A stretch of 64,000 nt of DNA from Dendrolimus kikuchii (taxonomy: Eukaryota > Arthropoda > Insecta > Lepidoptera > Lasiocampidae). Made by a program: the position numbers and the translations under genes. The notes beneath the pieces are model-generated. The model was not told the origin of the DNA, did no database searches, and was given only the letters and a program-made list of their open reading frames with translations. Each line of letters begins with the position of its first letter. Within the stretch, counting starts at the first letter, position 1. Where the stretch lies: positions 12,487,401-12,551,400 of the forward strand of contig CM034405.1 in the NCBI GenBank assembly GCA_019925095.2. The letters are read 5' to 3'. This document shows positions 51,901-57,092 of the stretch, piece by piece.

Positions 51901-54900
51901 ATGAAAGAATGACTAAACAGATATACAATGCAAAAGTGGATGGATGCAGAAGTCGTGGAAGGCCACGACACACCTTCCATGATCAAATTGATCGTGTACT
52001 AGCAGAAGGTGATGTCAGGAGCCTTAAGAACAGACGAGCTTGCATGACAAGAGTTATGAATGTCAAAGAGGCAAGTGAGGTGTGTAAGAATAAGCCTAAA
52101 TGGCACTCTGTTGTTCGTGCCTACCCCGCGAGGGAACTGGCGTGAAGTTATGTATGTATGTATGTATGTATTTCATTTTTATATTCAGTCAGGTTATAAT
52201 TTATTCAATGGATAACTTTTATCTGATGATTGAAAAATCGGCCATTAAAACAATAATTTTGCAGGCGGTAGGTATTTCCAGTATAAAAGTATTCTGAATT
52301 GGATGGCTATCTGTGGCATAACGTGTAACCGTGTAACTAAATTAGGTGTTGTATGTTACTATGGTATAATACTATAACATAGTAACATATAACACCTAAT
52401 TTAGTTCTATGTTTCATATTATGATCATAGAAGTGCTTTAAATAAATCTTATATATCTCTGATCCTTAGAATGAATTAATCACTTTAGATCATAATATAT
52501 AGTAAATTGTACAATTTAATATATGATGACTAACTAAAGTAATTAATTCATAGTGATGGGACTTTTTATCCCTTCATCACAACCTTGACAATGAATTATC
52601 ATAAAATTCAGTATATAAAATATATACAAACCTACTCGCAAGAACTTAGTTTTAATTAATGATTAACAATGAAGTGTTCTCATTCATTCATTCATACCTT
52701 CGATAATATAAATAAAATGTATCCCGCTCGGATACCTTTTACACCAGAAATGGGATAGTTTCCACTGGATATGTATGTCAAGTTTACGCAAACAAGGATA
52801 TATGAATGCCCTAGTTTCCCCACAACTTTAAGAAAGTGGTTTATTGTCTCAACGAATGTCAGATAAAGTAATTTATGTTGTTGTGAAGACATGCATCAAG
52901 GAAAATGTTCATAAAATGATAAATATGTGCATCACCCAAGTAGATGATACATTTACAGGAATCTGATAAGAATACATCCGCAGATAACCTGTTAAAGTGT
53001 TAATTAACAAGTTCGAGGTGTAGTAAATTACTCAACTTGTTTTCAGTAAATCAATAATTATAATAATTATGATATCTCAATCAATATACTTATCATAAAT
53101 ATGCTTGGACTAGACATGGGTGCTGCGTTGCAAAACGGTGTGTCGGTCGGTGGCGGCGTGACAATTTAAGGCTTTTTTTTAACGGGGAGAATACAGATAT
53201 TCCAATTCCGGTTACGTAGATAATGCTAAGAGTATGGTATTGAAATTAAAATATATGATACTCGAGGATATAAGTTTCAAATTGGCTGAAGTGGAAACGC
53301 GATTGGACACAAAAGCCTCGATATATATTTAGGGTACTTTTTATACGTTTTGGTATATTTTAAAATTGTTTAATACTTATTAAGACTTTTTACCGACTTT
53401 ATAAATTTTTCTGATCATATTGACTTTCGCGACTTTATTGTTTTTTACTGATTGTACTAATATAATACTTCCATACTGTAATATTATAAACGCGAAAATA
53501 GCTCTGTACGTTACGTTTTCACGGAAAAATTATTGGTCAAATAATGTTGAAATTTGTTATGTTGAATTTAATTTCAATACCTAAAATTGAACACTATTTA
53601 TCTAGAAAAATGGGATAGTTTACGATATATAACATTGTGCTAAAATTGGGCTTTTAGACGAAAATTGGAGTCAACTTGGGCTAAGATTAGACTAAAACAG
53701 TGCTAAAAATGAAGTAAAATCGAATTAAACTGGACTAAAAATAAACAAAAATTGAGTTAAAATCGCCCTAAAATTGGACTATGATTGGGTAACATTGTGC
53801 TAAAATTAGACTAAAATTGGGCTGAGAATGAGCTCAAATAAGTTTAAAGTTGGACTAAAACTGGGCTATATTTGGATTAAAATTGGACAAGTATTAAGCT
53901 AAAGCTGTACTTAAATTGTTACTAAATTGAACTCAAATTCAGCAAACATTGGGCTATAATTATCCTAAAATTGGGCTCAAATTAGATTAAAGTTTGGCTA
54001 AAATTGGGCTAAATTTGGATTAAAGTTGGACTACAATGAGGCTAATCGGCTGCAAAGTTGAGCGTGCGTAAGCAACTCAACACGTTTAACCCGGATTTGC
54101 ACAAAAAAATGTGTAAGGCATATAAGACTATCTCCCTAAATTCCGCCTTAGTGTTGGCTGGTTTACTCCCCGTTGATCTTCGTATAAAGGAGGTTGCTTC
54201 TCTATACGAGACCAAGAGCGGAGTATCCCAGTCAATGTTTGAGGAGATGGAAATGCGAGTTGCTTACGCAAGCACACTTCACCCGGCCTCAGAAATCGAA
54301 CTACAGTTTATCTGCCTGATGGATCAGGAGCAGGTGGACGCGCAACGCCAACGGGCAGTGCGCATCTTTACGGACGGCAGTTTAATTGAAGGCCAGCTCG
54401 GAGCGCCATTATCCGTTCAGGATAATGAGGCTGAGACCAAAAGCGGGAAGATTAAACTGGCGTCCTACTGCACAGTCTATCAGACAGAGATGCTGGCGAT
54501 CCGTGAAGCTACGGCTTCAGTCCGAATGCACCCAGAAAGAAGCATTGGCATATACAGTGACTCCAGATCGGCATTGTAGGCGCTGTGTAACTGATAGTAA
54601 TGCAAAAAATAATGTTACTAGTTTTAAGTTTCACAGTGTCCTTAGAGAAGAAATAAAGAATTATGTTATTTACCAATACAAGACCGGTTCTCCAAAATCC
54701 ATATCAAATCTGAAGTGGGAGAAAGCTAAGAGCGTGCCATTTTTTTCTTTTGCAATGAGGTACCAGGCAGCATCATCTGTCATCTCCTCTACTTTCTTCT
54801 CTTTGTTCCAGCCCCAAGCACATGTTTCGTAACTAAAAAAACATAAACGAAGTAAGTATATAGAAATAGTTTCTTGACTTTGTATTGTAAAGGAGAACCT

Positions 54901-57092
54901 AGGACAGAATATTGTAATACAGAATAACATATATATTATTTATTAGAGCATCGTTTCTCAATGTGGGGATCACAACCCTTTTGGGGTTTCGTATTTGCTA
55001 TTAAAGGGGGTCAAAGTCTGCCAAAAAAATAAGAGCTATTTACAAATGAAATGAGTTGGATCTTAAATCTGGGTTCTGAGGGTTCAAGGAGGGTCTGTCT
55101 CAAGCCTCCCCACACAATTTTCGCCGCCGGAAATAAGTCAAAATATGTTAAAATAATTTTTAAAAATTTCTTAAACTCCAGGAAGTCATTCGCAAATAGG
55201 CGTAATAAACAATACAATTAATTATGACGAATTATAGGTTGTGAGTGGCGGTCGAAGGTCGCGACCAGTGACCAGAACAATGAGCTAGGTTAGGTCAGCT
55301 TCAGACCAACGTACACAAGCCAAGCGAGTGAAGCGTGTGAGGCAACTTACGAGTGCCAGAACAGACTGGTCACCATTTATTCATTGATAACTATTTAAAA
55401 AATAGTTGCAATTCTATTGTGGCAAAAACCGACTTGTAACCATTATTTAAATATTCATCATTAAATAAATAGTTAGTAAACTCCGGCGGGAGTTGAGGCG
55501 GGGGGAAACTCCCTTCTTCCCGTAACTTCGTTCACCCTTCTGTTCTCCCTTATAATCCATTCCACCATCCTGACTCACTTATCTTTTATTAAATAAAATG
55601 CTACTCTTCATTGGGTGGAAAGGGCGAGGTGGCAACTCCCTTTCCCCGAATCCCTAACCCCTTTCCACCCCTCCATTAAAGCAACTAGTTAAAGATTTTA
55701 AACAATTAAACATGTAAATACTATTGATTAAACAATATTTCATGGCTTGTCACATAAAAATAATTGAGAAACAATGTACTAGAGTATGTATAGAATGACA
55801 GAATATTGAAAATATATAATGTGCAGGCCCCAAATGATTGGCATTATCTAGATAATAAAAATATTTACACAGTGAATTGACAACCTGCTCCTTTTCTGAA
55901 GTCAGTTAAAAAAGATACTATTTATTACTTTTGTAAGTAACTACACTGGTCTGCATACAAACCCGGCCACCGGGCTACCTTAAGTAGCGGATGGCTCAGA
56001 TCATTTGCTGACCAGTGTATGTTAGTGTTTTCATTTTTTTCTTTCAAAGAGAAGTCTAGACTCTGTAGACTTCTATGTTATAGGAAAAATAAATGATAAA
56101 AAAATATTTTTCTGCCTTAATTTGCATATTCTTTGCAATTATCTTCTACTGGAGTCAAGGACGGTGGGGTATAGTTATAGGGCATGTTTATTTATTATTA
56201 GAACAGATCAGATTTTTTTTAATATAGGTTAGTGGTGTTTGTGGTTATTTTTTTATAACCACCCGAAGTTAATTTTATATCTCAAATAATAAATAAATGT
56301 GCCCTAAAACTATAGTTTTAGTTGAGGTATACCGCAACCATTTTTCTTTTAATTTCATTTGATAAAAACTATACAATAATCTATAAAGTATAAATCTGAA
56401 ATTAAATGTTTTTGTGTGTATCCCAACGCTGCAGTCGTTTTTATAATTTCTCTATTATTTAAAATAGTTTGTTCTGTAAGAATTTCATGCTTACAGTGTT
56501 TTCATATTCCTTTCTGTTAGATCAATAGCCCATTGAAGAACACTTTTGTTGAGTTCAGTGACTTTTCGTATATACATATCGACTTCGATATCATTATTCT
56601 GGTAGACTAAAAGTTCTTTACAAAGAGATGCCATATCTTTCAACTTATTTGCAGATGTCACAAAGGCCATTCCATCTGCTATTCGGCGCTGCTCTATTTT
56701 TCTTGCTTGACGCTTTTCTTTATTTCTATTCAAACTGGTTACAGACTTTTTCTAAAAGAAATGTTTACTTTGATAAATACTACAATTATAACACAACAAT
56801 ATTTTGACTTTACCCACAATGTTTTAACTTTACCCCCATTTTTTCAATCCAAGTTTTCTGACGGTGGAGCTGAATTAACTTTTAGTGTGAGTTTCAGTGA
56901 TAATAACTTAAATAATTAAAGAAAAACAGCGGGAAAATTTCGTTAAATAAATTTATACAACAATTATGACATAGGAACAATTTATTTTTGTGATGCACCG
57001 CTGTCGCTGTCAGTATTGACTTTAATATTTTCTTATACTTGAAACCTTACATTCTCGTCTTCATAACTGATAAGTTTGTTTAGAAACATCAT
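24790..57092 (-). CDS. Naa40: N-alpha-acetyltransferase 40 (NatD), 5 exons, ~257 aa
   Basis: Joined on the minus strand from 57051..57092 (tentative), 56495..56751, 54674..54832, 26140..26298 and 24790..24946; all phases match. NAA40 is the GNAT enzyme that acetylates the N-terminal serine of histones H4 and H2A. Visible are the helical N-terminal region ending WAIDLTERNMKTL, the NAA40-specific WGWNKEKKVEEMTDDAAWYL and LAFSHFRFDMDFGEPVLYCY, the acetyl-CoA loop RRRGLG (about residues 163-168), HNPSASAFFKACGYSLD and AHYEILSK. About 20 residues longer than the human protein, with an acidic C-terminal tail. Intron 3 is over 28 kb and contains an entire UGT gene on the other strand. Confidence 0.93.
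25080..25594. other. No gene recognised (NAA40 intron 4)
   Basis: Short frames on both strands, no domain. AATACCCTTAAAAGATAAGG..ATTTTCACCAAAGTTTGG resembles a decayed repeat, but I could not find its partner. Confidence 0.35.
25595..26112 (+). repeat. Interspersed repeat family D, copy 2
   Basis: Starts TGTGGCGTGACACCGACCGG. It contains GACTCGCCACTCCCTGTATGG and GCGATCTCCACTCCGTGCCGG and ends TTCGCCACAAAGCCCCCCTGCGGGTTAG. GC-rich, longer than copy 1 at 18578..18967, and only about 27 bp from the splice donor of NAA40 exon 4. The long minus-strand frames across it are not conserved between the two copies. Confidence 0.75.
26140..26298 (-). CDS. Naa40: NAA40 exon 4 (acetyl-CoA binding)
   Basis: Acceptor ATTGTTGCAG|TTACGAG. 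It encodes YEVQVESDGRRRGLGQRVL with the RxxGxG acetyl-CoA loop, then LEKLAHATRMRYVRLTAL and HNPSASAFFKACG. The donor is TGCGG|GTTTGT. A later GT would break the match to the family, so this donor is preferred. Noticeably GC-rich compared with its flanks. Confidence 0.9.
27108..27365 (-). other. Unassigned open frame
   Basis: An 85-codon minus-strand frame within NAA40 intron 3 (part reads CRGTIYNRKAHTGPAEYDIT and NQERNDDEQLYAQQKLL). Composition looks protein-like, but I recognise no family and see no clear splice sites. It could be a transposon fragment. Confidence 0.25.
27699..28775 (-). mobile_element. Helitron copy 2 with a different minisatellite
   Basis: Minus-strand element: starts TCCCTATTAATATTATAAAGG at 28775 and ends in a GC-rich hairpin (CCCGCGGCGCTGCCGCGGGG) and TTAG (CTAG in copy 1) at 27699. 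It shares the GGACCGATTTGGCTGAAA blocks and GGGATA-rich stretches with copies 1 and 3. Lies in NAA40 intron 3. Confidence 0.85.
28120..28430 (-). repeat. Minisatellite of TTGTCCGAG/TTGTCCGAT units in Helitron 2
   Basis: About 34 nine-base units, read on the plus strand as AACTCGGAC and AAATCGGAC. Flanking Helitron sequence matches copies 1 and 3 on both sides, so the array sits at the same place in the element but its unit differs. A 161-codon minus-strand frame and a 74-codon plus-strand frame run through it. Confidence 0.9.
29005..29078 (-). repeat. tRNA-like SINE head (decayed)
   Basis: Minus strand has an A-box-like TGTGGTTGAGTAAG and a B box GTTCGATTCC about 12 bases on. Spacing and flanks do not fold into a full tRNA, so a tRNA-derived SINE remnant is more likely. 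Confidence 0.35.
29801..29974 (+). CDS. UGT exon 1 (signal peptide, acceptor-site His)
   Basis: Start ATG at 29801, followed by a hydrophobic Ala-rich signal sequence (RLVWTVLACAAAAHA) and LLAVLPTNTKSHYAMYGRL. An upstream in-frame GTG at 29753 would spoil the signal peptide. Donor AATG|GTATGT, phase 0. A TGACGTAA bZIP-like site lies 80 bp upstream (29721). Confidence 0.92.
29801..51095 (+). CDS. UDP-glycosyltransferase, 6 exons, 538 aa, complete
   Basis: Joined from 29801..29974, 39269..39736, 40029..40199, 48105..48336, 48887..49103 and 50741..51095 (1617 nt); every junction is GT..AG and in phase. An ER membrane enzyme that transfers a sugar from a UDP-sugar, in insects typically UDP-glucose, to small lipophilic compounds. 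A signal peptide (about residues 1-18) is followed by NTKSHYAMYGRL with the likely catalytic His32. The UGT signature runs from FISHGGLLGTQEA to VPLYADQ (residues 356-384). A membrane helix lies at about 472-492 and a basic tail ends KLKAN, a KXKXX ER-retrieval signal. AATAAA at 51261. The whole gene lies inside NAA40 intron 3 in opposite orientation. Confidence 0.93.
29975..31460. other. UGT intron 1, 5' part; nothing recognised
   Basis: AT-rich intronic DNA without a recognisable exon or repeat. Confidence 0.4.
31464..31545 (+). repeat. tRNA-like SINE head
   Basis: TCGTAGCTAACGCACCCGCG (A-box-like) and a perfect B box GGGTTCGAATCC, spaced as in a tRNA-derived SINE. The arms do not pair as a functional tRNA. 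Confidence 0.45.
31556..31905 (-). repeat. Interspersed repeat family E, copy 1
   Basis: Minus-strand copy: ACATGCCGTCTCTGTAAATT, AACAACTGGAATAGACTATA, CGGGATTCACG.., CGATTTCGATGCGGTTTTCG. The same phrases occur on the plus strand at 41390..41630. Non-coding. Confidence 0.7.
32395..32535 (+). repeat. Repeat fragment shared with 20160..20276
   Basis: Shares ACTATG(T/C)TCATA, GTTGGAAATATTTTG, TTAAATATATTA and GACGTCACGAAATTTAG in the same order with the block in homeobox intron 2. Confidence 0.6.
32888..33110 (-). repeat. Retroposon family C fragment
   Basis: Minus-oriented piece beginning AGTGGTTACAATCGCCTATAG and ending GGAAGTGGGTCAGCGGAAC. The same order occurs at 42460..42625 and, most completely, at 57826..58165. 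A tail-like piece with TTTTTATTGCCTGAAGCAGG lies at 33258..33330. Confidence 0.55.
33341..33415 (+). repeat. Penelope-like terminal fragment
   Basis: ATTTTCTTAAGTTTTCGCGA through ACGGTTTTAAGCGCGGTAAT is identical to the left part of the hairpin insertion at 41643..41812. Confidence 0.55.
33583..34659 (+). mobile_element. Helitron copy 3, 3'-truncated, with minisatellite
   Basis: Starts TCCCTATTAATATTATAAATG and parallels copy 1 closely up to CTCGGGTGCAAATGGCACTAA, where homology stops without the terminal hairpin or CTAG. The mariner at 34753 follows about 90 bp on. It lies in UGT intron 1. Confidence 0.82.
33957..34358 (+). repeat. Minisatellite of TTTTTGTCC/TTTTTGCTC units in Helitron 3
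   Basis: About 40 nine- to ten-base units like those of copy 1, between the same Helitron flanks (GGGATAGGTTTTGTGATTGG before, GTAGTTTTCATTGACGGGGA after). Phe/Leu-rich frames up to 141 codons arise from it and are not genes. Confidence 0.9.
34753..36043 (+). mobile_element. maT-type (DD37D) mariner, nearly full length
   Basis: Imperfect terminal inverted repeats: left CTTAGTTTGGCCATAAATAC, right (inverted) CTTAGTCTTGCCCTAAATAT, both flanked by TA. The 1.29 kb length fits the superfamily. The transposase frame is at 34885..35922. Lies in UGT intron 1 in the same orientation as the UGT. Confidence 0.88.
34885..35922 (+). pseudogene. maT mariner transposase, ~345 codons, lightly damaged
   Basis: From MEWGDKENQIAVIVLHKVG to the stop after CIAANGDHFE. 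Helix-turn-helix region at the N-terminus (ISKTLHTLSISQMFVYRAI), catalytic Asp in LFTDENFFTIEQ, second Asp in FQQDSAPGHKA and third in SSPDLNPLDYGLW. The last two are separated by 37 residues, the DD37D spacing. Compared with the copy at 2951..3660 it has lost one base and then about two bases between 35210 and 35260, which shifts the frame and creates a TAA at 35242. A TGA at 35605 replaces the Trp of NNQEWSFQQ. It cannot make an intact protein. Confidence 0.88.
36044..36862. other. No gene recognised; one hairpin
   Basis: UGT intron 1. A 14-bp perfect inverted repeat, TTTTGTGTATACTT (36643..36656) and its complement (36671..36684), is the only structure seen. Confidence 0.45.
36863..37044 (+). 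mobile_element. Short retroposon family A, copy 3
   Basis: 5'-truncated plus-strand copy from AAATTGATCGTGTACTAGC to GGCGTGAAGTTATGTATGTATGTATG. The remaining RT C-terminal frame (IDRVLAEGDVRSLKNRRAC..YPARELA) is nearly intact. Confidence 0.88.
37219..37358 (+). mobile_element. Short retroposon family B, copy B (truncated)
   Basis: Contains AGGTTCCAGACTCAC.., GAGCAGCAGCGCATTTGTAG, GTGTTGCAGATGTCCATAGG and ends CTCCTGCAATAAAA plus an A-tail. Confidence 0.8.
38196..38425 (-). mobile_element. Short retroposon family B, copy C
   Basis: Minus strand, from CCGTGCAGGAACGGAGAAAG to GCGCAGTGCGTTTGTTGCAA. About 90 bp of the shared LINE 3' end is deleted just before the tail. Confidence 0.8.
38755..38830 (-). 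repeat. tRNA-like SINE head (decayed)
   Basis: Minus strand carries TTTAGTCGTCCTAGCTCACT and CTTCGGGTTTAATTCCAGG, the latter a B-box-like segment (one base off GGTTCGAATCC style). Confidence 0.35.
39269..39736 (+). CDS. UGT exon 2 (aglycone-binding domain)
   Basis: Acceptor ATTCTATTTCAG|AAAAATGC. It encodes 156 residues: KNAPPNVHEINLAGTIPE, a helical stretch, VAKFDLIIVEVFGSECFLPL, PVVGFLSSVPLPWVNEQLG and TNTLAVISAKIIYKYKSQHP. Donor CACAG|GTAAAC, phase 0. Confidence 0.93.
40029..40199 (+). CDS. UGT exon 3
   Basis: Acceptor TTCTACAG|GTGATA. Its 57 residues include ERLFGPGPKLESLAHEYSL, SNSHFSINDVRPLVPTLVE and VGGLHLDD, the end of the N-terminal domain. Donor CTAAG|GTAAGA, phase 0. Confidence 0.93.
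40419..40659 (-). mobile_element. Short retroposon family A, copy 4, with target duplication
   Basis: Minus-strand copy with a (TATG)n tail, 5'-truncated inside GCAAAAGTGGATGGATGCAG. It is flanked by GAGGAAGAT at 40410..40418 and 40660..40668. In UGT intron 3. Confidence 0.9.
41385..42108 (+). repeat. Interspersed repeat family E, copy 2, with nested insertion
   Basis: CATGTCTGTACATTACAGCT, AACAACTGGAATAGACTACA and CGATTTCGATGCAGTTTTCG match the inverted copy at 31556..31905. The element is cut by the insertion at 41643..41812 and seems to end near GCACGAAGTCGCGGGTATAT. Confidence 0.6.
41643..41812. mobile_element. Penelope-like hairpin insertion with 12-bp target duplication
   Basis: Two perfect 63-bp inverted arms (41672..41734 and 41753..41815) enclose an 18-base loop with GTGGCCGAAACGT. 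The block is flanked by ATGATTTAACAA at 41631..41642 and 41813..41824. The GGCCGAAACGTCGG phrase and inverted terminal pieces fit Penelope-like elements. Related single-arm pieces lie at 33341 and 63637. Confidence 0.65.
42460..42625 (-). repeat. Retroposon family C fragment
   Basis: CCGTCGCCAATAGACCTTTG, then GGAATTGAATAGAGGGATC and GGGAAGTGGGCCACTGGAA in the same order as 57826..58165. Confidence 0.5.
42626..44170. other. UGT intron 3; no gene recognised
   Basis: AT-rich. Short frames only; no domain, splice-bounded exon or confident repeat. Confidence 0.4.
44171..44232. repeat. Perfect 28-bp hairpin, 6-base loop
   Basis: Arm CGCGTAAACTTTTAACTCTT plus ACCCCGCG (44171..44198), loop GAAATA, exact complement 44205..44232. 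No flanking duplication or known terminus was identified. Confidence 0.95.
44800..45165. repeat. GC-rich unclassified repeat remnant
   Basis: Markedly GC-rich for the region (GCACCCGGGGAGCGGAGGAT, CTCGCGCTATCCCATGAGCG). Suggests a decayed retroelement, but no protein motif was found. Confidence 0.35.
45327..45375 (-). mobile_element. 49-bp minimal retroposon family A insertion (copy 6)
   Basis: Only the last ~30 bp of the family (CCCCGCAAGGGAACTAGCGT on the minus strand) and its tail, flanked by perfect TATTGTTTTATA duplications at 45315..45326 and 45376..45387. Confidence 0.88.
45431..45737 (+). mobile_element. Short retroposon family B, copy D
   Basis: Full-length-looking copy, CACGCAGGAACAGAGAAAG to CTCATGCAATAAAAAAAAA, in UGT intron 3. 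Confidence 0.85.
45738..46995. other. UGT intron 3; no gene recognised
   Basis: A 74-codon frame at 46724..46948 shows no domain. No clear repeat. Confidence 0.4.
46996..47235 (-). mobile_element. Short retroposon family B, copy E
   Basis: Minus strand, ending (plus-left side) TTTTTTTATTGCATGAGTTC. The 3' 30 bp are followed by a deletion, then the body to CCGTGTACGAACTGAG. Confidence 0.8.
48105..48336 (+). CDS. UGT exon 4 (start of UDP-sugar domain)
   Basis: Acceptor ATTATTTATCAG|GATATG. It encodes DMKKLLDDSSDGVIYWSFGS, then IETIPNDKLAEIFEVISQFP, VFIKMDRANLARNLTVPDN and WIPQYATL, including the FGS and WIPQ blocks of the family. Donor TTAT|GTAAGT, phase 1. Confidence 0.93.
48887..49103 (+). 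CDS. UGT exon 5 (UGT signature)
   Basis: Acceptor ATCTCACAG|GCCATCC completes Cys349. Signature FISHGGLLGTQEAVACGVPM followed by LMVPLYADQALNSRSMADKG; Asp383 and Gln384 are the nucleotide-sugar contacts. Donor GAAAA|GTGAGT, phase 2. Confidence 0.95.
49368..49484. repeat. Hairpin MITE with ACTACATTTTTTGG ends
   Basis: Terminal ACTACATTTTTTGG (49368..49381) and its complement (49471..49484), with a further internal pair TTTTGTTCGTCAAA / TTTGACGAAAAAAA. Confidence 0.7.
49682..49780. repeat. Inverted repeat GATCTATTTAAGAAGGAA
   Basis: Left arm near 49682 and a complementary right arm near 49762, enclosing about 65 bp; small MITE-like structure. Confidence 0.6.
49822..50134 (+). mobile_element. 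Short retroposon family B, copy F
   Basis: Best-preserved copy: CCGTGCAGGAACGGAGAAAG through TGGCTACCACCCCTGGTC and GAGCAGCAGCGCATTTGTAG to CTCATGCAATAAAAATAAAAA. In UGT intron 5. Confidence 0.88.
50741..51095 (+). CDS. UGT exon 6 (C-terminal helix and membrane anchor)
   Basis: Acceptor GTTTTCAAAG|GTACAAAG completes a Lys codon. MRPLDTGVYWIEYVLRHKG is the conserved C-terminal block. Membrane helix YLLLDVVATSIVTSLMTVF, then a 46-residue tail that contains a second hydrophobic stretch (YIVFFLCLLW) and ends KLKAN, TGA. Confidence 0.93.
51301..51530. repeat. GC-rich retroelement-like fragment
   Basis: GCGGATACCACGCCGCACGG..GGGCTGCCAGAATAGCCACT..GTGGCCCCCCCCGCCCC stands out from its AT-rich flanks. 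Probably a LINE remnant; no motif identified. Confidence 0.35.
51657..52244. mobile_element. MITE (GGGCCGATTTT ends, TTA target) split by a retroposon
   Basis: Left arm 51657..51700 (GGGCCGATTTTACAATCGTC then AGATAAAAGTTATTCAT) is the inverted partner of the right arm 52197..52244. TTA flanks both ends. The interior is interrupted at 51767 by family A copy 5. A terminus of the same MITE family lies at 20351..20373. Confidence 0.8.
51767..52168 (+). mobile_element. Short retroposon family A, copy 5 (longest)
   Basis: Longest copy. An intact 120-codon RT C-terminal frame (51777..52145) includes ADRVRNTEVRKRVGLKESVG, MLRWFGHVERMHDERMTKQ, CRSRGRPRHTFHDQIDRVL and CKNKPKWHSVVRAYPARELA. It is followed by GTGAAGTTATGTATGTATG. 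Perfect 13-bp duplication TATTTCATTTTTA at 51754..51766 and 52169..52181. The intact frame in a truncated copy implies recent insertion. Confidence 0.92.
52335..52406. repeat. 29-bp hairpin
   Basis: AACTAAATTAGGTGTTGTAT and on to TTACTATG (52335..52363) pairs with 52378..52406 with about two mismatches; loop 14 bases. Confidence 0.85.
52407..53469. other. NAA40 intron 3; no gene recognised
   Basis: AT-rich, scattered short frames, no confident repeat. Confidence 0.4.
53470..54050 (+). mobile_element. Helitron copy 4 (5' part) with GGGCTAAAATT minisatellite
   Basis: Starts TCCATACTGTAATATTATAAACG, then TTTTCACGGAAAAATTATTGG and AAATGGGATAGTTTACGATA. From about 53625 a degenerate array of units like GGGCTAAAATT and GGACTAAAATT runs for about 420 bp to the LINE fragment. 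No Helitron 3' end is visible. Confidence 0.65.
54056..54579 (+). pseudogene. R1/I-type LINE fragment with RNase H domain
   Basis: Open frame from the RT C-terminal region (YKTISLNSALVLAGLLPVDL, a connection segment typical of R1-like LINEs) into RNase H: IFTDGSLIEGQLG (Asp), YQTEMLAIREATA (Glu) and IGIYSDSRSAL (Asp), where a stop truncates it. The fragment directly follows the minisatellite of Helitron 4. No 3' tail. Confidence 0.8.
54674..54832 (-). CDS. Naa40: NAA40 exon 3
   Basis: Acceptor TTTTTTTAG|TTACGAA. It encodes YETCAWGWNKEKKVEEMTDD, AAWYLIAKEKNGTLLAF and SHFRFDMDFGEPVLY, the most diagnostic NAA40 segment. Donor TATTG|GTAAAT, phase 2. Confidence 0.93.
54933..56490. other. NAA40 intron 2; no gene recognised
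   Basis: AT-rich with one GC-richer patch at 55240..55380 and a C-rich patch near 55490..55680. No exon, no confident repeat. Confidence 0.4.
56495..56751 (-). CDS. Naa40: NAA40 exon 2 (N-terminal helices)
   Basis: Acceptor TTTCTTTTAG|AAAAAGTC, phase 0; donor ACACT|GTAAGC. It encodes a basic start (KKSVTSLNRNKEKRQARKIE), then FVTSANKLKDMASLCKEL and KSVLQWAIDLTERNMKTL. The last block corresponds to the DWAFDLTKTNMQTM region of vertebrate NAA40. Confidence 0.88.
57051..57092 (-). CDS. Naa40: NAA40 candidate first exon
   Basis: ATG at 57092 opens MMFLNKLISYEDEN and ends at a good donor, AAT|GTAAGG, in phase with exon 2. It does not resemble the MG-basic start of vertebrate NAA40. It is the only phase-compatible ATG-to-donor segment I found in the 0.6 kb upstream of exon 2. 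The true start could be elsewhere. Confidence 0.4.

Noticed and set aside
56707..56919. Plus-strand 70-codon frame near NAA40 exon 2
   Set aside because: Antisense shadow of the NAA40 exon and its intron; composition not protein-like.
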